Assembly (NCBI RefSeq): GCF_900187405.1
Contig: NZ_LT896716.1
Coordinates: forward strand, 3,286,753-3,350,752
DNA: 64,000 nt
Direction of reading: 5' to 3'
From: Geobacter sp. DSM 9736
GTDB taxonomy: Bacteria > Desulfobacterota > Desulfuromonadia > Geobacterales > Geobacteraceae
The notes below the pieces were generated by a model, which saw nothing but the letters and a program-made list of their open reading frames with translations, made no database searches and was not told the origin of the DNA. How positions within the stretch are numbered: the stretch's first letter is position 1; each line of letters begins with the position of its first letter. The translations under genes and the position numbers were made by a program. Shown here piece by piece: positions 25,720-36,637 of the stretch.

Positions 25720-26493
25720 ATGGCAAGAATAATTTGTATTGCAAATCAGAAAGGCGGCGTCGGAAAAACGACTACGGCCGTCAATCTCGCTGCTTCGCTT
25801 GCTGCGGCTGAGAAGAAGACTCTGCTTGTCGACATGGATCCACAGGGGAACGCCAGCAGCGGCGTGGGTGTGGACAAAAGCTTGCTTCGGGAATCGATTT
25901 ACGATGCGCTGATAAACGATACCGATGCAACCGGAATTATCGTTGGAACTGATCTTCCGTGTCTCGACCTTCTCCCTGCCACTCCGGATCTGGCGGGCGC
26001 CGAGCTTGAGCTGATAACGATAGCCGACCGTGAGCACAAGCTGAAGCAGGTTCTGGCAGGTATCCAGCATTCGTACGACTACATTCTCATCGACTGCCCC
26101 CCTTCTTTGAGCCTGCTCACTGTCAACGCCATGACTGCTGCACACTGCGTGCTCATCCCGTTGCAGTGCGAGTTCTACGCGATGGAGGGGCTGTCGCAGA
26201 TCCTCAACACCATCAAGCTTGTCCAGAAAGGACTAAACAGATCACTGAGGGTCGAAGGGATCGTGCTGACAATGTATGATGGGAGAAATAACTTGGCCCG
26301 TCAGGTCAGTGACGAAATCAGAACACATTTCGGATCTCAGACCTTCGGAACGGTTATTCCCCGGAACGTACGGCTGTCCGAGGCCCCCAGTCACGGAAAG
26401 CCGGTGCTGCTCTATGATATAGCTTCCCGTGGAGCCGCAAGCTATCTTGAATTGGCCCGGGAGATAATGGAGAGAGAGGGGCGGGATGGTTAA
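25720..26493 (+). CDS. parA: Chromosome-partitioning ATPase ParA (Soj)
   Basis: Start set at ATG 25720 (MARIICIANQKGGVG), the usual ParA N-terminus; the longer open frame upstream is not supported. The 257-residue product has the deviant Walker A KGGVGKTT, the A' box DMDPQGNASSG and Walker B YILIDCPPSL. It lacks an N-terminal helix-turn-helix, as in chromosomal Soj. ParA moves or positions ParB-parS origin complexes and, with ParB, influences replication start. It overlaps parB by eight bases. In many bacteria rsmG and mnmG precede this pair; here a haem sensor gene is upstream instead. Confidence 0.96.
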   Translation: MARIICIANQKGGVGKTTTAVNLAASLAAAEKKTLLVDMDPQGNASSGVGVDKSLLRESIYDALINDTDATGIIVGTDLPCLDLLPATPDLAGAELELITIADREHKLKQVLAGIQHSYDYILIDCPPSLSLLTVNAMTAAHCVLIPLQCEFYAMEGLSQILNTIKLVQKGLNRSLRVEGIVLTMYDGRNNLARQVSDEIRTHFGSQTFGTVIPRNVRLSEAPSHGKPVLLYDIASRGAASYLELAREIMEREGRDG

Positions 26494-27322
26494 GAAAACC
26501 GGACTCGGAAAGGGAATGGCTGCGCTTCTCCCCGCTGTGGAGGAAGAAGGCAAGAGCTACTTCACCTGCCCGATCGAGGAGATAAGGCCGAACAGGGCGC
26601 AGCCGCGTAAAACCTTCACCGGTGACAAGCTGGAGGAACTCGCAGCTTCTATCAGGGAAAAAGGTATCATTCAGCCGCTGGTTGTCAGGAAGAAGTCGGA
26701 TCACTACGAGGTCATTGCCGGAGAGCGGCGTTGGCGGGCGGCCCAGAAGGCAGGCCTGCGCGAGGTGCCGGTTGTCATTCTGGATGTTTCGGATGATACC
26801 GCACTCGAAATGGCTCTTATAGAGAATATTCAGCGAGAGGATCTGAACGCCGTCGAGGAAGCGGAGGCGTATCATGCGTTGATGGACAACTTCGGCCTGT
26901 CGCAGGAGGAGCTGGCAAAGCGGGTAGGGAAGGAGCGTTCCACGGTTGCGAATTCTCTGCGCCTGTTGAAACTTCCTGCAGAGATCAAGCGTGACATTGT
27001 CGAGCAGCGCCTTTCGATGGGGCATGCCAGAGCACTTCTTGCACTTGATTCTGCAGAGCAGGTGAAAGAGGCGCGGGACGAGATCCTGGCCAAGAACCTT
27101 ACGGTGCGCCATGCCGAGAATCTCGTCAAGCGGCTGAAGAGTGGAAAGCTCCGGACCCGGAAAGCCCAGCCGGAATTGCATATGACCGACCTTGTTGACC
27201 GTATGAAGCGCCACTTCAAGGCGAAGGTTGCCATACGTTCCACCGGGAAGGGGGGGAAGATCGAGATCAGCTTCTCCAGTAACGACGACCTTTCTCGTCT
27301 GATCGAGCAGTTGGGTCTGTAG
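26486..27322 (+). CDS. parB: Chromosome-partitioning protein ParB (Spo0J)
   Basis: A 278-residue protein with the family order: start MVKKTGLGKGMAALL, the CTPase/N-engagement domain (PNRAQPRKTF, IREKGIIQPLVVR, GERRWRAAQKAG, ENIQREDLNAVEEA), the helix-turn-helix (LSQEELAKRVGKERSTVANSLRLL) and the C-terminal dimerisation part (GKGGKIEISFSSNDDLSRLIEQ). ParB spreads from parS as a CTP-dependent clamp. No TGTTTCACGTGAAACA-like parS was seen in the window. It ends 127 bases before the F1 atp operon. Confidence 0.96.
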   Translation: MVKKTGLGKGMAALLPAVEEEGKSYFTCPIEEIRPNRAQPRKTFTGDKLEELAASIREKGIIQPLVVRKKSDHYEVIAGERRWRAAQKAGLREVPVVILDVSDDTALEMALIENIQREDLNAVEEAEAYHALMDNFGLSQEELAKRVGKERSTVANSLRLLKLPAEIKRDIVEQRLSMGHARALLALDSAEQVKEARDEILAKNLTVRHAENLVKRLKSGKLRTRKAQPELHMTDLVDRMKRHFKAKVAIRSTGKGGKIEISFSSNDDLSRLIEQLGL

Positions 27323-27362
27323 ATTAGGAGTTTATAAGTTTCGGTTTTTCTGGACAAAAAGC

Positions 27363-27391
27363 TTGACATGGGTCAGGCCGTGTGATAGCTA
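27363..27391 (+). promoter_or_regulatory. Candidate promoter of the F1 atp operon
   Basis: TTGACA (27363-27368), 17-base spacer, TAGCTA (27386-27391), 59 bases before the atpX start. The -35 is perfect; the -10 is a moderate match. Confidence 0.4.
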
Positions 27392-27419
27392 TCGCGTGTT
27401 TTGCCGCAGGCAGTCCGGC

Positions 27420-27431
27420 ATACTGTATACA
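27420..27431 (+). promoter_or_regulatory. ATACTGTATACA element, shared with the nuo upstream region
   Basis: The 12-mer contains the palindrome TGTATACA and lies 18 bases before the atpX start, inside the expected leader. The same 12-mer occurs inverted at 58731-58742 in front of nuoA. This is a candidate operator for a common regulator. Confidence 0.4.
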
Positions 27432-27449
27432 ATCTGATGAGGTGGCAGG

Positions 27450-27875
27450 GTGATCAATTTAGATCTGACGTTCGTAATACAGCTTATCAACTTCCTGGTT
27501 CTCATGCTGGTACTCAACATCTTCCTGTACAAGCCTCTCAGGAAGGTACTGTCGGAGCGGGAGAAAGAGATCAGTGGTGCAAGGCAGCGCGCTGCTGGCG
27601 TCGACTCCGATGTGCAGGAGAAGGTAGCCCTCTACGAGGCGCGTCTACGCGAAGTGAAGCTGCAGGCTCACGAGCGTCGGGGTGCCATGCTGAAGGAGGC
27701 TCAGGCAGAAGAGGCGGCGACTCTTGAAAAAGCGCGTAAGGAAGCGAGTGACACAATTGGGGCAATCAAGGGCAAGGTAGCTCAAGAGGCAGCCGACGCC
27801 AAAAATCTCCTGAGGGAGCAGGCCCGGTCGTTGTCATTGGAAATATGTGAAAAGGTCCTTGGGAGGAGCTTGTAA
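27450..27875 (+). CDS. atpX: F0F1 ATP synthase subunit b' (AtpX)
   Basis: A 141-residue b-type stalk subunit starting at GTG 27450. One N-terminal membrane helix (FVIQLINFLVLMLVLNIFLY) carries no signal peptide. The rest is a long charged coiled coil (LSEREKEISGARQRAAG, LREVKLQAHERRGAMLKEAQ, LREQARSLSLEICEKVLG). Together with AtpF it would form a heterodimeric peripheral stalk, as in photosynthetic bacteria, Aquifex and Geobacter-type organisms. It is the first gene of the F1 operon and ends one base before the atpF start. Confidence 0.92.
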   Translation: MINLDLTFVIQLINFLVLMLVLNIFLYKPLRKVLSEREKEISGARQRAAGVDSDVQEKVALYEARLREVKLQAHERRGAMLKEAQAEEAATLEKARKEASDTIGAIKGKVAQEAADAKNLLREQARSLSLEICEKVLGRSL

Positions 27876-27876
27876 G

Positions 27877-28494
27877 ATGATTCAGTTTGTACGCCGCAGC
27901 CCGTATAGATCTCTGGTGCCGGCAAGTGCCGTGTGTCTGCTGCTCCTAGGGCTTGCCGCTGTTGGCTTTGCTTCTGAAGGTGGCGAAGGTGCCCATCATG
28001 TGGACACTGCAGCTCAATTGAAAGACTTCGGATGGCGTGTTCTTGATTTTGCAGTTCTTGCCGCCATCGCCGTGTGGGCGCTCAAGAAGGCCAATGTTAA
28101 AGGCTCCCTTTCGGAACGCAGGATGAAGATCGAAAAGGCGCTCCAAGAGGCTACTCTTGCCCGCGAAGCCGCCGAGCGGAAATCCGCCGAGTACAGTGAA
28201 AAGCTGGCCAAGGCGAGCCGGGAGATCGACGAGATTCAGACTGCCATCATCAAGGAGGGCGAGGCTGAAAAAGCTCGTATTATTGCCGAGGCGAAGGCGG
28301 CAGCTGAAAAAATCCGTGAGCAGGCCCAGCAGGCTGCGCAGAACGAGGTGCTGAAGGCGCGTGCCGAGCTGCGCGAAGAGGCTGCCAGGCTGGCCGTGCA
28401 GCTGGCCGAGCAGACCCTTCGGGAGAAGATAAAGAAGGAAGACCAGGACCGTCTGGTCGGTGAATATCTTACCAAGGTGGTGGAGTTACATTGA
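27877..28494 (+). CDS. atpF: F0F1 ATP synthase subunit b
   Basis: ATG 27877 was chosen because GGGAGGAG lies at 27861-27868; an upstream in-frame GTG at 27847 lies within atpX. The 205-residue product starts with a cleavable-looking hydrophobic segment ([16 protein letters not shown]), then a membrane helix ([15 protein letters not shown]) and a long helical stalk ([20 protein letters not shown] to [14 protein letters not shown]). The extra N-terminal hydrophobic part is typical for b subunits paired with b'. Its stop overlaps the TTG start of atpH by four bases, giving coupled translation. Confidence 0.93.
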   Translation: MIQFVRRSPYRSLVPASAVCLLLLGLAAVGFASEGGEGAHHVDTAAQLKDFGWRVLDFAVLAAIAVWALKKANVKGSLSERRMKIEKALQEATLAREAAERKSAEYSEKLAKASREIDEIQTAIIKEGEAEKARIIAEAKAAAEKIREQAQQAAQNEVLKARAELREEAARLAVQLAEQTLREKIKKEDQDRLVGEYLTKVVELH

Positions 28495-29033
28495 TCACGA
28501 ACGCTATATCACGACGCTATGCCAAGGCTCTCGTTCAGCTTGGGGCAGAAGAAGGGGCTGTTGACAAGTTCAACGACGAACTTGCAGGCTTCTCCGCATT
28601 GCTGGGCGCTAATGCAGAAGCAACTGCCATACTGACCAGTCCGGCCTACGGAATCGAGGCGAAGAAAGAAATACTGAATGCCCTTATTGAAAAGGCTGCC
28701 GTCTCAGGTACCGTGGGGAACTTTCTCCGGCTGCTGCTGGATCGGAACAGACTGAGCATTCTGCCACAGGTTTCCGCAAGCTTTGGAATTTTTGCCGACG
28801 AGCTTTCGGGAGTCATTCGTCCCACACTTACTTCAGGAATGCCTCTGGAGGAGAGCCAGATAGCCGAGATAAAGGCCGTTCTGGAGAAGAGCACCGGCAA
28901 AAGGGTCGTTCTGAATGTAGAGGTCGATCCCGCTCTCATCGGTGGTGTGGTCACGAAGATCGGAGACAAGGTTTTCGACGGCAGCGTGCGTACGCAACTC
29001 AACAAGATCGAAGATATATTACAGAAGGGGTGA
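28491..29033 (+). CDS. atpH: F0F1 ATP synthase subunit delta
   Basis: A 180-residue OSCP/delta subunit. It starts with TTG at 28491, overlapping the atpF stop (TTGATC); no ATG or GTG fits the conserved beginning [13 protein letters not shown]. The N-terminal six-helix domain and C-terminal [29 protein letters not shown] are as in the family. It joins the stalk tip to the alpha/beta crown. The weak start codon may set a lower synthesis rate than for its neighbours. Confidence 0.95.
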   Translation: MITNAISRRYAKALVQLGAEEGAVDKFNDELAGFSALLGANAEATAILTSPAYGIEAKKEILNALIEKAAVSGTVGNFLRLLLDRNRLSILPQVSASFGIFADELSGVIRPTLTSGMPLEESQIAEIKAVLEKSTGKRVVLNVEVDPALIGGVVTKIGDKVFDGSVRTQLNKIEDILQKG

Positions 29034-29042
29034 TACGGTTCT

Positions 29043-30551
<1,509 letters not shown>

Positions 30552-30572
30552 TCTAAGGACGGACCTTCATTT

Positions 30573-31436
30573 ATGGCAAGTCTGAAAAGTATAAAAAAGA
30601 GGATCGTCTCGGTCAAGAACACGAGGCAGATCACCAAGGCCATGAAAATGGTCTCGGCAGCCAAGCTGCGCCGCGCCCAGGAGAACGTGGTTGCCGCCCG
30701 CCCCTACGCAAAGAAGCTTGCAGAGGTGCTGGAGAGGCTTGCACGTCAGCAGGACGCTGATGTTCATCCCCTCATGGAGAAGCGGGAGGCCCGCAAGGCT
30801 CTCCTCATCCTGGTAACTTCCGATCGCGGTCTGTGCGGCGGTTTCAATGCCAACATCAGCAAGGCCGCCGAGCGGTTCGTCAAGGAGCGGAAAGGCTCCT
30901 ACGAAGAACTCTCGATCCTCACCATCGGGCGCAAGGGGTACGAGTTCCTCAAGAACCGCCAGAAGATCTACAAGAACTACACGAGCGTCTTTTCGAACCT
31001 CAATTACCAGACTGCGGCGCTCCTCGCCCAGGAGGTGGTCGAGGGGTACCTCAACGAGGAGTACGACGAGGTATTCCTGCTCTACAACGCCTTCAAGAGT
31101 GTGATGTCCCAGGACATCACCCTTCAGCCGCTTCTTCCCATCACACCCCCGGCTGCGCAGGAAGAGGAATACGCTCCCGAGTATATATACGAGCCGTCGA
31201 AGGCCGAACTGCTCGGCGAGCTGCTGCCGAAGCACATCGAGGTTCAGCTCTTCAAGGCGCTCCTCGAATCGGTTGCTTCGGAGCACGGGGCTCGGATGAC
31301 GGCCATGGACAGCGCCTCCAAGAACGCCAGCGAGATGATCGGCAAGCTCACTCTGCAGTACAACCGAGCCCGTCAGGCCGCGATCACAACGGAGCTCATG
31401 GAGATCATTTCCGGCGCCGAATCGATTAAGGGATAG
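30573..31436 (+). CDS. atpG: F0F1 ATP synthase subunit gamma
   Basis: A 287-residue central-shaft subunit. The N-terminal helix ([35 protein letters not shown]) and the C-terminal helix ([40 protein letters not shown]) form the rotating coiled coil. The middle Rossmann-like domain has [13 protein letters not shown]. All family regions are present and the spacing to atpA (21 bases) and atpD (64 bases) supports one transcript. Confidence 0.98.
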   Translation: MASLKSIKKRIVSVKNTRQITKAMKMVSAAKLRRAQENVVAARPYAKKLAEVLERLARQQDADVHPLMEKREARKALLILVTSDRGLCGGFNANISKAAERFVKERKGSYEELSILTIGRKGYEFLKNRQKIYKNYTSVFSNLNYQTAALLAQEVVEGYLNEEYDEVFLLYNAFKSVMSQDITLQPLLPITPPAAQEEEYAPEYIYEPSKAELLGELLPKHIEVQLFKALLESVASEHGARMTAMDSASKNASEMIGKLTLQYNRARQAAITTELMEIISGAESIKG

Positions 31437-31443
31437 ACCTTAG

Positions 31444-32913
<1,470 letters not shown>

Positions 32914-32924
32914 AAACTCGAACA

Positions 32925-32980
32925 TGTAGGGGCGCGCCTGAAGGCGCGCCCGCACGAAGCGGACTCTGTCCGCCCCTACA
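32925..32980. repeat. GTAGGGGCG-type palindromic repeat between atpD and atpC
   Basis: Outer arms TGTAGGGGCG (32925-32934) and CGCCCCTACA (32971-32980) enclose two further hairpins: GGCGCGCC-TGAA-GGCGCGCC (32931-32950) and GCGGA-CTCTG-TCCGC (32959-32973). The RNA or DNA can fold as a three-way or cruciform structure. Elements with such TGTAGGGGCG ends are dispersed in many bacterial genomes and behave like REP/MITE-type sequences. It fills nearly the whole intergenic gap. Confidence 0.85.
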
Positions 32981-32992
32981 GGAACCGGATAT

Positions 32993-33406
32993 ATGGCAGA
33001 AAAACTTAAACTGGAGCTAGTTACTCCATACAAGAAGGTACTTTCGGAAGAGGTGGACGAAATCACCGCCTCCGGCTCGCTCGGCGAATTTGGCGTGCTG
33101 CCGGGGCACGCTCCGTTTCTCACCTCCCTCAAGATCGGGGAACTTTCCTACAAAATAGGCGGAACGGTACATCATTTGGCCGTGAACTGGGGCTACTTCG
33201 AAGTCGAGGACGATAAGGTGACTGTACTTGTCGAGACAGCTGAACGCGCAGACGAAATAGATCTGCAGCGTGCCAGAGCAGCGCTTGGTAGAGCCGAAGA
33301 AGCGTTGAAACGCCTTACTCCAGAGGACAAAGACTTCAGGAAGTACGAAGCCGCTCTGGAACGTGCACTCATAAGGGTTCAGGTTGCTGGGAAAACCGGA
33401 AGGTAG
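32993..33406 (+). CDS. atpC: F0F1 ATP synthase subunit epsilon
   Basis: A 137-residue subunit with the N-terminal beta-sandwich (KLELVTPYKKVLSEEVDEIT, GEFGVLPGHAPFLTSL, HHLAVNWGYFEVEDDKVTVL) and a C-terminal helical pair (IDLQRARAALGRAEEALKRL). It couples rotation to the c ring and can inhibit ATP hydrolysis. It lies 79 bases after atpD, separated by the palindromic repeat, and is the last gene before a strong terminator. No clear Shine-Dalgarno is seen; the GGAACCGGATAT stretch is the best candidate. Confidence 0.97.
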   Translation: MAEKLKLELVTPYKKVLSEEVDEITASGSLGEFGVLPGHAPFLTSLKIGELSYKIGGTVHHLAVNWGYFEVEDDKVTVLVETAERADEIDLQRARAALGRAEEALKRLTPEDKDFRKYEAALERALIRVQVAGKTGR

Positions 33407-33427
33407 ATCTAATATTCATCGCATTGA

Positions 33428-33454
33428 AGAGCGGCTTTGCCGCTCTTTTTTTTT
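33428..33454 (+). terminator. Terminator of the F1 atp operon
   Basis: AGAGCGGC (33428-33435), loop TTT, GCCGCTCT (33439-33446), then an unbroken run of T up to 33454. A textbook intrinsic terminator 22 bases after atpC. Confidence 0.95.
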
Positions 33455-33479
33455 AGGCAAAGTTTTGCGTGAGGAATAT

Positions 33480-34493
33480 ATGAAAAAACCTCTCATATCC
33501 GTTACGATGGGCGATCCGACGGGAATCGGACCGGAGATAATTGCTTCTGCTCTCAGCGATCCAGATGTGCGAAGAATGTGCTGCCCATTTGTTGTAGGTG
33601 ACAGCGAGGCAATGGCCCGTGCTGTCCGGATAACCGGGGTTAATCTTAACATTCGAACTGTCTCCTCGATTAAGGAGGTGTCAGACCATGAAAACCAGGT
33701 ATGTTTGCTTCCTATGACCAAGTTGTCGCAACGAGACCTGGAATTTGGAAAGCCGACAGATGCTGTAGGGGAGGCAGTGTACAGATACATCGTCGAGGCT
33801 ACACGCCTGTGCATGGCTGGTGCTGCCGATGCCATGGTCACAGCACCGATAAACAAGGAGGTCATGAACCGAGCAGGACACAATTATCCAGGGCACACCG
33901 AACTATTGGCAAAACTTACCTCCTGCGATAATTATGTGATGATGCTTGCGGGAACCCGCCTGCGTGTATCCCTTGTAACTATCCATGAACCACTTCGGGC
34001 AGTACCGTCTTTGCTCTCGACCGAGCGGGTACTGAAAACCATCAGGACGACCTGGAAGGATGTTTCCACATATTTTTGTACAAATCCCAGACTAGCCATC
34101 CTGGCGCTGAACCCTCATTGCAGCGAGGGGGGAATGTTCGGTGATGAGGAGGAGTCGATAATAAAACCTGCGGTAGATGCTGCGTGCGCCGAAGGAATAA
34201 ACGCAGTAGGACCCCTTTCTGCTGATACACTTTTTCATTTCGCTGTCGGAGGGGAGTATGATGCCGTGATTTGTATGTACCACGATCAGGGGCTTATTCC
34301 TCTTAAGCTCCTTCATTTCGACGACGGTGTGAATGTCACACTGGGACTTCCCATCATTCGGACCTCAGTGGATCATGGTACGGCCTACGGGCTGGCGGGT
34401 ACAGGAAAGGCATCCCCTGCAAGCATGATTGCCGCTACAAAAATGGCCACGGAGATGGCAATCAGGAAATTGCGTCTGGAGATAGAGAAATAA
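33480..34493 (+). CDS. pdxA: 4-hydroxythreonine-4-phosphate dehydrogenase
   Basis: Start placed at ATG 33480 (MKKPLISVTMGDPTGIGPEI), because the open frame upstream runs through the atp terminator. The 337-residue product has the PdxA motifs: MGDPTGIGPE at the N-terminus, TAPINKEVM, the metal-binding His of GHTELLAKL and YHDQGLIPLKLL, and the final GLPIIRTSVDHGTAYG. It makes the pyridoxal phosphate ring precursor from 4-phosphohydroxy-L-threonine in the DXP-dependent route. It is followed two bases later by the GT51 gene. Confidence 0.96.
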   Translation: MKKPLISVTMGDPTGIGPEIIASALSDPDVRRMCCPFVVGDSEAMARAVRITGVNLNIRTVSSIKEVSDHENQVCLLPMTKLSQRDLEFGKPTDAVGEAVYRYIVEATRLCMAGAADAMVTAPINKEVMNRAGHNYPGHTELLAKLTSCDNYVMMLAGTRLRVSLVTIHEPLRAVPSLLSTERVLKTIRTTWKDVSTYFCTNPRLAILALNPHCSEGGMFGDEEESIIKPAVDAACAEGINAVGPLSADTLFHFAVGGEYDAVICMYHDQGLIPLKLLHFDDGVNVTLGLPIIRTSVDHGTAYGLAGTGKASPASMIAATKMATEMAIRKLRLEIEK

Positions 34494-34495
34494 TA

Positions 34496-35461
34496 ATGAG
34501 TATGGTTAAGAAGGCCTTCATAGTGTTCCTCCTCCTCGTGCTAGGGTACGGCGCATACATCATTTTTTCGCTGTTGTCCCTTCCATCGGTGGAGGAACTG
34601 AAAAACCGGAAGATGAGTATCAGTATCAAGGTCAAGGATTGGAAAGGAAAGTATCGGCCTTACGTGCTGGGTCCCAGGAATCGTTATTGGACACCTTCTG
34701 CCAGCATACCTCCGGAGATGAAATGGGCGGTCATTCTCGCCGAGGATGCGAACTTCTACAAACATGAAGGCATCGATATCAAAGCCATCAAAAATGCAAT
34801 AATGTATGACCTGGAGAAGAAAAGCCTCGCCAGAGGTGCTTCTACTATTACACAGCAGGTAGCGAAGAATATATTTCTGACACGGGAAAAGACAATCACC
34901 CGAAAGATCAAGGAAGTAATTCTTGCAAAACGGATGGAGCAGGAGCTGACGAAAGGAAGAATAGTCGAGCTCTATCTGAATGTTGTTGAGCTCGGTCCCA
35001 TGGTATACGGGATAGGACACGGAGCTCGCTACTACTTCGGCAAGTCTGCCGTAGAACTTACCCCCCGTGAGTGCGCCTTTCTTGCCGCAATGCTTCCCGG
35101 GCCGCGGGTAGCCTACAACCCATATAAAAACCTCGCAAAAGTGACGAAACGTTCTGAGATGATCCTCCGACTGCTGCGCAAGAATGGTGTCCTGTCGGAC
35201 ATTGAGTATCAGGCAGCGTTGGCGGAGGTGCCGAATGTGGGACGGCTCCAGAAAAAAGTTGATGAGACTATAAAGAAGGCAGAGATCTTCACTACTGTTA
35301 CAAGCGCGGGTGCTGTACCCACAGGGGGCCCCGGAGATCAGCAGGATTCGACTCTTCAAGGGCCACCGGAGCCTGTCAAAGATGGTTTAGTCGAGTCAAC
35401 TGAAAGACCGGCAACACCCACACCTGAAGAGCCGCCACCTACAGGCGACCTCGAACAATAG
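34496..35461 (+). CDS. Monofunctional peptidoglycan glycosyltransferase (GT51)
   Basis: A 321-residue membrane protein. One N-terminal helix (AFIVFLLLVLGYGAYIIFSLL) anchors a GT51 transglycosylase domain with the catalytic EDANFYKHEGID, then RGASTITQQVAKN, KEVILAKRMEQELTKGRIVELYLNVVELG and ECAFLAAMLPGP. The transpeptidase domain of class A PBPs is absent. Beyond residue ~250 comes a low-complexity Pro/Glu-rich tail (TPTPEEPPPTG). It polymerises lipid II into glycan strands. It is close to MtgA but the tail is unusual. It starts two bases after the pdxA stop, so the two are cotranscribed. Confidence 0.92.
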   Translation: MSMVKKAFIVFLLLVLGYGAYIIFSLLSLPSVEELKNRKMSISIKVKDWKGKYRPYVLGPRNRYWTPSASIPPEMKWAVILAEDANFYKHEGIDIKAIKNAIMYDLEKKSLARGASTITQQVAKNIFLTREKTITRKIKEVILAKRMEQELTKGRIVELYLNVVELGPMVYGIGHGARYYFGKSAVELTPRECAFLAAMLPGPRVAYNPYKNLAKVTKRSEMILRLLRKNGVLSDIEYQAALAEVPNVGRLQKKVDETIKKAEIFTTVTSAGAVPTGGPGDQQDSTLQGPPEPVKDGLVESTERPATPTPEEPPPTGDLEQ

Positions 35462-35571
35462 TACATTTCAGCTGGATCCCGCACTCCTTTTGCCGCCTGC
35501 TTCCTCAAGTCAAGACTGAAGATGACGATAATCCATAGAGGACTTTGGCTGCCCGGAGGCAGGGGGGAACC

Positions 35572-36636
35572 ATGGAAATGAAAGGTATTGTGCAGGTTGT
35601 AGATGATGACACGTTCGTGCTTGAAAGCGTTTCCACGCTGCTGGAGGCGTATGGCTACATGGTGTATCCCTGCAACAGCGCTTCGGTAGCCTTGGAGAGA
35701 TTTACGCGGGATACGTATGATGTAGTTCTGACCGATGTAAACATGCCTCACATCACAGGGATTGATCTTCTTGGAAAAATAAGGGAGCGGGACAAGGAAA
35801 CGCCGGTGATCCTCATGACGGCATTTGCCGAGCTGGATATGGCTGTATCGGCTATCAAAATGGGGGCATTCGATTTCATTGTAAAACCGTTTAACCCACC
35901 ATACCTCGTTCACGCCATCGAGAAAGGTGTAGAGTACAAGCGACTCATCCAGATCGAGAAGCACTATAAGGCAGAGCTCGAAAATGTAGTCAGGAAGAGG
36001 ACAGCGGAACTGGGCAAGGCTCTCGACCTTTTACAGAGCATGAGCCGGGAAACCATCGAACGCCTTACTTCCGCTGCAGAGCTGAGAGACGAAGACACTG
36101 GCAGGCACATCTCCCGTATCGGTCTTTATGCTAAATTGGTGGCGACTACCCTTGGAATGCCGCATGACTTCGCGGAAAATATTTCGGTGGCCAGTGCCAT
36201 GCATGATGTAGGTAAAATAGGGATACCAGACGCAATTCTTCTGAAACCAGGAAGGCTGGAGAGGGAGGAATTCGAAACTATAAAGAGTCACACTCTGATA
36301 GGCGAAAAGATTCTGCACGGCTCTTCTCACCCAATGCTGCAGATGGCGGCTTCAATCGCACTAAATCATCACGAAAGGTGGGACGGTACCGGTTACCCGA
36401 ACGGGCTGAAAGGGAAGGATATCCCGATTGAGGGACGCATTATCATGCTTGTCGACCAATACGATGCGCTGCGCAGCAGACGTGTCTATAAGCAGCCCCT
36501 GACGCACGCAGCCGCGTATAGGATAATAACAGAGGGAGACACTCGTACCATGCCCGAACATTTCGATCCTGAAGTTCTCGAAGTCTTCAAAGCGCATGAA
36601 AAAGCTTTCGCAGAAATATACGATTCCATCGACTGA
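35572..36636 (+). CDS. Response regulator with HD-GYP c-di-GMP phosphodiesterase output
   Basis: Start set at ATG 35572 behind a G-rich AGGGGGGAAC; a TTG further up is less likely. The 354-residue product has a receiver domain (VVDDDTF, phosphoacceptor Asp in [10 protein letters not shown], Lys in IVKPFN), a short coiled coil ([20 protein letters not shown]) and an HD-GYP domain with the metal-binding [25 protein letters not shown] and [11 protein letters not shown]. The catalytic residues are intact, so it should degrade cyclic di-GMP when phosphorylated. No cognate kinase is adjacent. It may affect motility or pili, with pilT 1.2 kb away, but that is inference. Confidence 0.95.
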   Translation: MEMKGIVQVVDDDTFVLESVSTLLEAYGYMVYPCNSASVALERFTRDTYDVVLTDVNMPHITGIDLLGKIRERDKETPVILMTAFAELDMAVSAIKMGAFDFIVKPFNPPYLVHAIEKGVEYKRLIQIEKHYKAELENVVRKRTAELGKALDLLQSMSRETIERLTSAAELRDEDTGRHISRIGLYAKLVATTLGMPHDFAENISVASAMHDVGKIGIPDAILLKPGRLEREEFETIKSHTLIGEKILHGSSHPMLQMAASIALNHHERWDGTGYPNGLKGKDIPIEGRIIMLVDQYDALRSRRVYKQPLTHAAAYRIITEGDTRTMPEHFDPEVLEVFKAHEKAFAEIYDSID

Positions 36637-36637
36637 A

